DNA from: Actinomycetota bacterium
Lineage (GTDB): Bacteria; Actinomycetota; Acidimicrobiia; Acidimicrobiales; Ilumatobacteraceae
NCBI GenBank assembly: GCA_030645495.1
Contig: JAUSLV010000018.1
Location: 310,001-374,000 of the forward strand
Reading direction: 5' to 3'
Length of the DNA stretch: 64,000 nt
Shown here: piece by piece, positions 27,202-34,871 of the stretch
How positions within the stretch are numbered: position 1 is the stretch's first letter
How the letters are laid out: each line of letters begins with the position of its first letter
The notes under the pieces: model-generated
Databases searched by the model: none
The model's input: the letters and a program-made list of their open reading frames with translations, nothing else
What the model was told of the DNA's origin: nothing
Program-made: the position numbers and the translations under genes

Positions 27202-29763
27202 GTGTCGAACACTGAACCGATGACTACGAAGCTCAGTGTGAATCCGCGAGCGTCCAAGCACACCGGCACGGGCGCTGCGAGCGACAGCGCGTCCGCGCTG
27301 CCGCTGCTCTTGCAGGCGTCCGATCGGCTGAACGTCCTCGACCACCTGCACGACACTGTCGTCATTGTGAACGCGCAACAGCGGATCATCCATGCCAACG
27401 CGTCGGTCGAACGCGTCTTCGGCTATCAACCGTCCGAGCTTGTCGGCGTTGAAGTGGCGACGCTGGTTCCCGAGCGGTACCGCGAGCATCATCGCCAGCT
27501 CGCCGACACGTTCGCCGATGACGGGAGTGCCAGTCGGCTGATGCAGGGCGCGCTCAGGGTTGCGGGATCTCACAAGGACGGGTCGGACATCCCGCTGCAG
27601 ATCTCGCTGTCCTCGCTCGAGGGTGAGCCGGGCGACCTCGTCGTCGCCGTCATCCGCGATCTCAGCGAGGTGCACCACGCTGAGCAGGCGCGGGCGATGT
27701 CGGAGCAGCGATATCAGCTGCTGTTCGAGCAGGCGTTGGAGGGGATCCTTGAGACCGACCAGAATTTCCTGGTGACCGAGGCCAACCCGTCGCTACGCCG
27801 GATGTTCTCCATTCCGGCGGATCATGACCTGTCGAGCGTCGATCTTGCAGCCTGCGTCGTCGATCGATCGTCGATGCAGTTCATCTCGCTGCAACTGCGC
27901 GGCGGCGAGGTGGTGCACCAACACCAAATGCTGCTGCGGCGCTTCGATGGTTCGGCGTTCTGGGGGTCGGTGACCGCGCAGTCTATTATCTCCCACGAGA
28001 GCCAACTCGCCTACCGACTTCGGGTGGTCGACGTGACGGAGCGGGTGGAAGCCGAACTGGAGCACCGGCGCAGCGAGGCCCGAGTTGCTGCGATCCTGCA
28101 CGGTGCGTTGGATGCCATCGTCGTCACATCCGGCGATGGCACCGTGCTCTACTCTTCGCTGTCCGCTGAGAGCATGCTCGGCCACCTCATGCACGACGGA
28201 AGGCTCACGGGTAACCGCGTGGCCGAGGCGGTGACTGACGCCGATGTCGGACCCGCAACCCAGTTGGTCCGCGTCCTACGCGGAGATACCGGCGGCAGCT
28301 TCGAGACCGAGCTGAGCATCTTCGACCGACATCACCAACCGATCACCCTGCGGATCGGCGTTCGCGACTTGATCGGCGACGAGGAGGTCGGCGGATGGGT
28401 GTGGCAGGCGCGGGACCTGACGGCGCAACGGAAGGTCGAGGCTGAGCTGGCGTATGTCTCCGAACACGATCAACTGACTGGGCTCGCCAACCGAGCGGGG
28501 CTGGAGCGTCGGCTGAACGAGGCGGTCTCACGGCTGCATCGCACGGGCGTTCCGGTGGCGTTGTTGTTCATCGATCTCGACCGATTCACATCGTTCAATG
28601 ACGCACTTGGCTACAACGCCGGCAGCAATGTCCTCTGCGCGATCGGCAGCAGACTGCAAAGCAGCCTCCGGTTCGTCGACTGCATCGCCCGCCTGGGAGC
28701 CGACGAGTTCGTCGCCGTGGTGCGGCTCGAGGAGCACGTCGACTCCCGGCTATGGGCGGATGAAGTGGCCCGTGTCACGACGATCGCCAAGACGGTCCTG
28801 CACGAGGTGCGGGCCCCTATCGAAGTCGGTGGGGAGAGCGTCCGGGTCTCTGCATCCGTTGGGATCGCACTGGCCACATCGCGAGAAGTGGACAGCGCTG
28901 AGTTGCTCCGCGATGCTGAGGCCGCATCTCGCACGGCCAAGACGGCGGGGGGTGACTGCCATTTCTTCTTCGATCCTGACTCACGCCGTCGCGCCGATGA
29001 GCTACACCGGATGGAGCGCGAACTCCATCACGCGATCGCGCACGACGGTCTGGAGTTGTTGTATCAGCCCATCGTTGAGTTGAGCAGCGGGCTGGTTCTC
29101 GGCATGGAGGCTCTGCTACGGCTGCGGGACAGCGCCGGCCGGTTGGTGTGCCCCGACGAGTTTCTGGGTCTTGCCGAGGAGATCGGGGTGATGACCACGA
29201 TCAACAAGTGGGTGGTGTCTGAGGCAGTGAGTGCCCTTGCGCGCGTGCAACGTCACACCGGCAGCGACCCAGCCCCGTACGTCTCGCTCAACACCACTTC
29301 TCAACAACTGACTTCCGGACAGATCGTCGAGCAGGTGATGGAGGCGCTGGCCGCCACGGGTGCGGACCCGCGGGGCCTCGTCGTGGAGGTCACCGAACAC
29401 GGACTGATTCGCGAGATCAACGCCTGTCGAGCCGCTCTCTGCGCACTCAGCGAGCTCGGAGTGCGCGTTGCCCTGGACGACTTCGGAACTGGCTATTCCT
29501 CGCTCTCGTACCTGCACCAACTGCCGATCGACATCGTGAAGATCGACCGGGCGTTCGTCGCTGCGATCGATGACGAGGACGGTGGCGTCGAAATGGTCAA
29601 CGCCATCGTGGCCATCGCCAAGAGCCTTCGGATGACGACTGTCGCTGAAGGCGTCGAAACCCCGGCTCAAATCGATGCCCTCATGAGGTCCGGGTGCGAT
29701 GTAGGCCAGGGTTGGGGCTTGGCCATGCCCGCCCCGCTGGAGACTCATGGGTTTGACCGATGA
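27202..29763 (+). CDS. PAS-PAS-PAS-GGDEF-EAL c-di-GMP signalling protein
   Basis: 853 aa from GTG. Three PAS-like domains (about 40-140, 170-290, 295-415) precede a GGDEF domain (about 420-585) and an EAL domain (about 600-845). The cyclase signature is altered to GADEF (RLGADEFVAV, about 496), so diguanylate cyclase activity is doubtful. The EAL domain keeps GMEALLRL, DDFGTGYSSLSYL, IVKIDRAF and AEGVET, so phosphodiesterase activity is likely. No membrane helix is seen. It probably lowers c-di-GMP in response to PAS signals and to the two upstream sensors. Confidence 0.9.
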   Translation: MSNTEPMTTKLSVNPRASKHTGTGAASDSASALPLLLQASDRLNVLDHLHDTVVIVNAQQRIIHANASVERVFGYQPSELVGVEVATLVPERYREHHRQLADTFADDGSASRLMQGALRVAGSHKDGSDIPLQISLSSLEGEPGDLVVAVIRDLSEVHHAEQARAMSEQRYQLLFEQALEGILETDQNFLVTEANPSLRRMFSIPADHDLSSVDLAACVVDRSSMQFISLQLRGGEVVHQHQMLLRRFDGSAFWGSVTAQSIISHESQLAYRLRVVDVTERVEAELEHRRSEARVAAILHGALDAIVVTSGDGTVLYSSLSAESMLGHLMHDGRLTGNRVAEAVTDADVGPATQLVRVLRGDTGGSFETELSIFDRHHQPITLRIGVRDLIGDEEVGGWVWQARDLTAQRKVEAELAYVSEHDQLTGLANRAGLERRLNEAVSRLHRTGVPVALLFIDLDRFTSFNDALGYNAGSNVLCAIGSRLQSSLRFVDCIARLGADEFVAVVRLEEHVDSRLWADEVARVTTIAKTVLHEVRAPIEVGGESVRVSASVGIALATSREVDSAELLRDAEAASRTAKTAGGDCHFFFDPDSRRRADELHRMERELHHAIAHDGLELLYQPIVELSSGLVLGMEALLRLRDSAGRLVCPDEFLGLAEEIGVMTTINKWVVSEAVSALARVQRHTGSDPAPYVSLNTTSQQLTSGQIVEQVMEALAATGADPRGLVVEVTEHGLIREINACRAALCALSELGVRVALDDFGTGYSSLSYLHQLPIDIVKIDRAFVAAIDDEDGGVEMVNAIVAIAKSLRMTTVAEGVETPAQIDALMRSGCDVGQGWGLAMPAPLETHGFDR

Positions 29764-29907
29764 GGTGCGCTCGAGGAGGCAATCCGCCTGGCAGACAATG
29801 CGCTGTACGAAGCGAAGGCCGCTGGGCGGGACCGTACGGTCGTCACCTCACCTGAGCTGGCCACGTCAGCAACCACGCCGATCTGGGTGGCCGAGTCCAC
29901 GTCCTGA
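29764..29907 (+). pseudogene. Remnant of a GGDEF-domain C-terminus
   Basis: Immediately after the TGA of the PAS-GGDEF-EAL gene, and in the same frame, 46 codons read LEEAIRLADNALYEAKAAGR then DRTVVTSPEL and end at TGA 29905-29907. ADxALYxAKxxGRDR is the standard last helix of GGDEF domains. There is no start codon or upstream domain, so this is a leftover of a second GGDEF gene or a cut-off domain, not a working gene. Confidence 0.7.
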
Positions 29908-29977
29908 ACTCGACGGCCTCTGTCTGGATCGTGGGACCAGAGCGAGTGGCGGCCCCGGCTACAGATACGCTGCCGCG

Positions 29978-30331
29978 ATGGCCGACGTCACGATCTATCA
30001 CAACCCCAATTGAAACTCCTCCAGCAATGCCGTGAGCATTGCGTCCGAGCTCGGCGTGCAGGCGGATGTGGTGTTGTACCTGAAGAACCCGCCCAATGCG
30101 GCCGCGCTGCGCAGCATCATCGCCAAGCTGGAGGACCCCGTCACCAACCTGGTGCGGCGCGACAGCTTGTGGGAGAAGTTGGGCCTCACCGAAGCCGACG
30201 CGGCGACGGAGGATCAGGTGGTCGACCTGCTGGTGCGGCACAAACAGCTGCTGCAACGGCCGGTGGTGGTGACCGCCACGAAGGCGATCATCGGTCGCCC
30301 GAAGGACCGGGTTCGCGAGCTGCTCAGCTGA
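29978..30331 (+). CDS. Probable selenocysteine-containing ArsC-family reductase (in-frame UGA at the catalytic Cys position)
   Basis: 117 codons from ATG 29978 to TGA 30331, with one internal TGA at codon 12 (30011-30013). The start reads MADVTIYHNPN-UGA-NSSSNAVS. In E. coli ArsC the same spot is ITIYHNPACGTSRN with catalytic Cys12, so UGA replaces exactly that residue; S15 and N17 are also kept. Downstream the frame stays fully ArsC-like: VVLYLKNPPN, NLVRRDSLWEKLGLTE (Arg60 region), QRPVVVTATKAIIGRP (Arg94 and Arg107 regions). A SECIS-like hairpin starts 10 nt after the UGA. The simplest reading is Sec insertion, giving an arsenate reductase or related thiol oxidoreductase. Alternatives are a nonsense mutation, or a restart at GTG 30032 that would lack the active site. 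Convergent with the GlsB gene. Confidence 0.75.
30024..30042 (+). promoter_or_regulatory. SECIS-like hairpin for Sec insertion at UGA 30011
   Basis: GCAATGC (30024-30030) and GCATTGC (30036-30042) form a perfect 7 bp stem closing a 5-nt loop CGTGA (30031-30035). The loop begins 17 nt after the UGA and has G at its second position followed by U, as described for bacterial SECIS elements (apical loop about 16-37 nt from UGA, a G in the first two loop bases). It lies wholly inside the coding sequence, as bacterial SECIS elements do. Confidence 0.65.
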
Positions 30332-30598
30332 TCAGCGGCGGCGGCTGCCCTTGCGCCCGCCGACCGCCTGCAGCACCAGCAGCAACAACACGGCACCGGC
30401 TGCGGCGACGAGAATCGCCCGCAGGTCGAAGTCGTTGATCCCCTTCTTGCCTGCGGCGTGCATCAGCGCGCCGCCGATCAGCGCGCCGAGGATGCCGACT
30501 GCAACCGTGTAGAGGCACCCGCTGCGGTCGTCGCGAACCACCCAGCGAGCGAGCAACCCGGCCAACAGCCCCACCACGATCCACGCAAGGATTCCCAT
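30332..30598 (-). CDS. GlsB/YeaQ/YmgE-family small membrane protein
   Basis: 88 aa, three hydrophobic segments. GILAWIVVGLLAGLLARWVV and GCLYTVAVGILGALIGGALM are the signature of the transglycosylase-associated (GlsB/YeaQ/YmgE) family, with a third helix AILVAAAGAVLLLLVLQAV and a basic tail. Usually stress-linked; molecular role unknown. Its stop directly abuts the stop of the Sec-ArsC gene. Confidence 0.85.
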   Translation of the reverse strand: MGILAWIVVGLLAGLLARWVVRDDRSGCLYTVAVGILGALIGGALMHAAGKKGINDFDLRAILVAAAGAVLLLLVLQAVGGRKGSRRR

Positions 30599-30631
30599 GC
30601 CGGGACTCTATGCCCGACTCGCACCCTCCCG

Positions 30632-31345
30632 TCAGGCGCGATCCAGCACGAGCACGAACTCGAGAAGACCGTGGTCCTCGGTCGTGACCGTGGCGAACGA
30701 AGGATTCTCGATGTCGTAGTCGTCGAACGTCACCGGGATCTGGCCGAGGATGCCGATGCGCCCGTTCTTGAACGTCGCCGTCAACTCGAACGTCACCGAC
30801 TTCGTCACACCGTGCAGCGTCAGGTTGCCGGTGGCATCAACGGTGACCGAGCCCGCGTCGGTGGGGATCTGCTGGAAGTCGATCGGCTCGGTCAACGTGA
30901 ACTCCGCCGTCGGGAACTCGTCGACCTCCATGATGCGACCGTCGAACTGGCCATCGCGGCGGCTCTCGCTGCTGGTGAACGTGGTCATGTCGACGGTGAA
31001 GCCTGCTTCGTCGACGACGGTGCCGGTGATCGACAGCGAGCCGGTGATCGACTTCGTGCGACCGTTGGCGGTGGTGTCGAGCCCGTTGATCGTCTCGTTC
31101 ACCCGGTAACCGACTTCGCTGTCACAGTCGATGATCCAGGTGCCGCTCACATCGGCGGCCGGGGCGGCGCCGCCGGTGCTGTCGACAGTGGCGGTGGCGC
31201 AGTCGTCGAGCCGGGTGTTGACGTCCTGCTGCGAGAACTCGTCGTCGGCCTGGTTGATGAATTTGGTGTAGACGATCGTGCCGACGGCGACGACGACGAC
31301 GAGGGCCACCACAATGATCAGGACCCGCTTCAGGACTGTGCTCAT
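30632..31345 (-). CDS. YceI-family protein with N-terminal membrane anchor
   Basis: 237 aa. Residues 7-30 (VLIIVVALVVVVAVGTIVYT) form a single membrane anchor. After a linker, residues 65-237 are a YceI-type lipocalin fold: SGTWIIDCDSEVGYRVNE, VDMTTFTSSESRRDGQFDGRIM, FPTAEFTLTEPI, and GNLTLHGVTKSVTFELTATF. YceI proteins bind isoprenoid-type lipids or polar amphiphiles outside the membrane. Stand-alone gene, divergent from pepA. Confidence 0.92.
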   Translation of the reverse strand: MSTVLKRVLIIVVALVVVVAVGTIVYTKFINQADDEFSQQDVNTRLDDCATATVDSTGGAAPAADVSGTWIIDCDSEVGYRVNETINGLDTTANGRTKSITGSLSITGTVVDEAGFTVDMTTFTSSESRRDGQFDGRIMEVDEFPTAEFTLTEPIDFQQIPTDAGSVTVDATGNLTLHGVTKSVTFELTATFKNGRIGILGQIPVTFDDYDIENPSFATVTTEDHGLLEFVLVLDRA

Positions 31346-31449
31346 GGCGGGGAATCATTGCAGACGCAAAGGAAGGTTGGTAGGCATCCCTTACGCCGAG
31401 AGGCGACGGGTCCCTCGCGGTAGCGGTTCCGCCCGCCAGACTGTGAGCC

Positions 31450-32907
<1,458 letters not shown>

Positions 32908-32977
32908 GGGCCGGGCCTCAGCGCTGGGCCCAAGGTTGTTGCTTGCCACATTCGCCCGACGGGCGTACGGTGCGTGA

Positions 32978-33475
32978 ATGGTCACTCCGGTGCTGCACCG
33001 AACTGTGTTCGCGATTGCGACAATCAGCTTGCTCGCCTTCACTGCCGCCTGTACCGATGATGCCGCGGATACCGGGGCATCATCGGCCGATTCCACCGCG
33101 GACACCACCGCGTCGACCGTGCCGTTGGCCGACGGCACCATCAGCGTGTCCACCACCGGCCCGATCGTCGGGCAGGCAGGAAAGGCGCTGGTCGTGATGG
33201 TGATCGGCGACACCGGCCCGGTGGCGAGTGCGTGTGTCCAGATCGGTGCCGACGAGTTCCTACTGGGCCCCACCGTGCTCACGGAAGTCAGCGGCGGTAA
33301 CGATCCGTGTGCGGGTTCGACCACACCGATGGTGTTCACGCCCGGCAGCTACAACGTCACCTTCGGCGTGTTCGTGCCGCCGGCCACTTCGGCCGAAACC
33401 TCCGTGGAACAGACGGTGCAGGTCACCGGCCCGGGTGTGGCGGTCACGGTCGACGGCTCGTCGCTGTCGGCCTGA
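32978..33475 (+). CDS. Small secreted or lipid-anchored protein, unknown function
   Basis: 165 aa. A signal peptide is clear (HRTVFAIATISLLAFTAACT, with a weak lipobox before Cys26), followed by a Thr/Ser/Ala-rich low-complexity linker (about 27-50). The remaining 110 residues are beta-rich (GKALVVMVIGDTGPVASACV, GSYNVTFGVFVPP) with two further cysteines, suggesting an Ig-like fold. Not recognised. A CGGCC-TGAA-GGCCG hairpin spans its stop codon. Confidence 0.7.
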   Translation: MVTPVLHRTVFAIATISLLAFTAACTDDAADTGASSADSTADTTASTVPLADGTISVSTTGPIVGQAGKALVVMVIGDTGPVASACVQIGADEFLLGPTVLTEVSGGNDPCAGSTTPMVFTPGSYNVTFGVFVPPATSAETSVEQTVQVTGPGVAVTVDGSSLSA

Positions 33476-33511
33476 AGGCCGGCCCCGAGAACTGTGGAGC
33501 ACGACAGTCCG

Positions 33512-33904
33512 TCAGGGCCGTACGAGGTTGACCGAATCGAGGTGGCATGCGCCGAGCAGTCGCGTGATGTCGTCGACGTCGCTCGTGACCACCGTGTCGT
33601 TCGGGCGGCACACGAGGGCCAACACTGCATCGTGCACATCGCTCGTGCCCGTGTGCGCCAGTAGTAGCCCGGCGGCCCGAGCGAGGTGTTCGTCGAGCAC
33701 GAGCACCTCGAGCATGCGGAGCGCCTTCACCAACCTGACCTGCCGTCGAGGATCGCGCCAGACCTGGCCGACGATGCCTGCGTGGGTGACCATCGCCCTA
33801 CCTGTCGCACTGCTTGCGCCGATGAGTGCCCAGGTGGGTCGTTCGCCGCGGTCAAGCGCGATGAGCGCTCCGGCGTCGAGCACCAGTCGGCTCACGTCAT
33901 CCAC
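33512..33904 (-). CDS. PIN-domain toxin (VapC-like)
   Basis: 130 aa from ATG 33904 (GTG 33895 possible). LVLDAGALIALDRGERP holds the first PIN aspartate, GTSDVHDAVLALVC the central one, and VVTSDVDDITRLL the last. Expected to be a Mg2+-dependent ribonuclease. It overlaps the antitoxin stop by 13 bp, with the antitoxin upstream on the same strand. Unrelated in sequence to the VapC at 17451. Confidence 0.8.
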   Translation of the reverse strand: MDDVSRLVLDAGALIALDRGERPTWALIGASSATGRAMVTHAGIVGQVWRDPRRQVRLVKALRMLEVLVLDEHLARAAGLLLAHTGTSDVHDAVLALVCRPNDTVVTSDVDDITRLLGACHLDSVNLVRP

Positions 33905-34164
33905 CGGCGGATGAGTTCGCGGTTCCGCGCCGCTTCCTCCTCGTCGGCGGCCAGGCGTGCAGCGATCTCCTCGGGGGTGATCACCCCGAACTCGGCCTCG
34001 TAGTCGGCGAGTGCGGCGAGCGCTGCGTCGTGACGATCAAGTTGCGCCAATCGCTCGACCAGCGCGTGCTGCAGCACGGCGGACACGTTCAACTGGTCGG
34101 ACCGCGCCTTGACCTGCTCGTACAGATCGGCGGGCAGGTACACCTGCATCTTGGGCATGCGCAT
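33892..34164 (-). CDS. Ribbon-helix-helix antitoxin
   Basis: 90 aa from ATG 34164 (ATG 34191 would add nine residues). MPKMQVYLPADLYEQVKARS then LNVSAVLQHALVERLAQL is the CopG/CcdA-type RHH arm and dimer helices. The acidic helix ITPEEIAARLAADEEEAARN would bind the toxin. Overlaps the PIN toxin gene by 13 bp. Confidence 0.78.
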   Translation of the reverse strand: MRMPKMQVYLPADLYEQVKARSDQLNVSAVLQHALVERLAQLDRHDAALAALADYEAEFGVITPEEIAARLAADEEEAARNRELIRRWMT

Positions 34165-34187
34165 GAATGTACTCCCATCCCCTGCGG

Positions 34188-34775
34188 TCACGCTGGTGCG
34201 TGCCCGCGGGTGAGCGCAAGCGAGGTTGCCTCGATCGCCGCCGCGGGCGACACGCCCACCGCCAGCAACTGCCGTTCCACCACCTCGGGGTCGTCGCCTG
34301 CCGCCACCATCGTCTCGGCCAAGGCGCGCCCGCGCTCGAGATCATCGGTGGTGTACGTGCGCACCTGCCACTGCGCGTGCATCGCCCGCAGGCGCTCGGG
34401 CATGCGGGCCAGATGACGTGTGGCCACCGGTGGAACACGGCGGCGCACTGCCAACCCGCCGGGCACCGGTTGCGACATCCCGAACAGCACGCATCGCTGT
34501 AACGCCCGCCCGAACGAGTTCGACGTGCCTGCGGAGTATGCCAGGCCCAACATGCCCGCTGTCTCGTCGAGATCGAGCTCGTACCCGAGCGGATAGCGGT
34601 CGAGGCCGGTGACGAGGCGTCGCAGCGCCCACGTGGCGGTAGGGCCGAGCACGTTGAGCCAGAACAACTCGACGTAGGTGGAGCGCACGTCGAAGCCGAC
34701 GGCATCGACCACCGGGTCGTGCCACGGCACCACCATCAACGTCGCGTCGGCGGGTAGGTCGGAAACGAGGGACAT
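34188..34775 (-). CDS. Conserved actinobacterial-type protein, unknown function
   Basis: 195 aa from ATG 34775, behind GGGGAG. One continuous alpha/beta domain, DPVVDAVGFDVRSTYVELFW, GPTATWALRRLVTGL, then GTSNSFGRALQRCVLFGM (about 80-100), and a C-terminal helical region VVERQLLAVGVSPAAAIEA. No catalytic motif recognised. It is followed by the antitoxin gene at 23 bp but probably not functionally linked. Confidence 0.6.
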   Translation of the reverse strand: MSLVSDLPADATLMVVPWHDPVVDAVGFDVRSTYVELFWLNVLGPTATWALRRLVTGLDRYPLGYELDLDETAGMLGLAYSAGTSNSFGRALQRCVLFGMSQPVPGGLAVRRRVPPVATRHLARMPERLRAMHAQWQVRTYTTDDLERGRALAETMVAAGDDPEVVERQLLAVGVSPAAAIEATSLALTRGHAPA

Positions 34776-34871
34776 GAGCGCTCCCCAAGAGGGTGGATCG
34801 GCGACAGGGGGAGCGCACCCTCACTGGGTACAGCGAGATCGCCCGACCGGCAGATTCCGTCGTCGGTCGCG

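Noticed and set aside
29761-29763. Stop of the PAS-GGDEF-EAL gene as a second Sec codon, because the frame continues as a GGDEF tail
   Set aside because: The codon is not at a Cys position of any family and no SECIS-like hairpin with a G-containing loop at the right distance was seen.
30032-30331. Stand-alone 99 aa gene starting at GTG 30032
   Set aside because: It would lack the ArsC active site, while the upstream codons in the same frame encode a perfect ArsC N-terminus. Read-through of UGA as Sec explains the data better.
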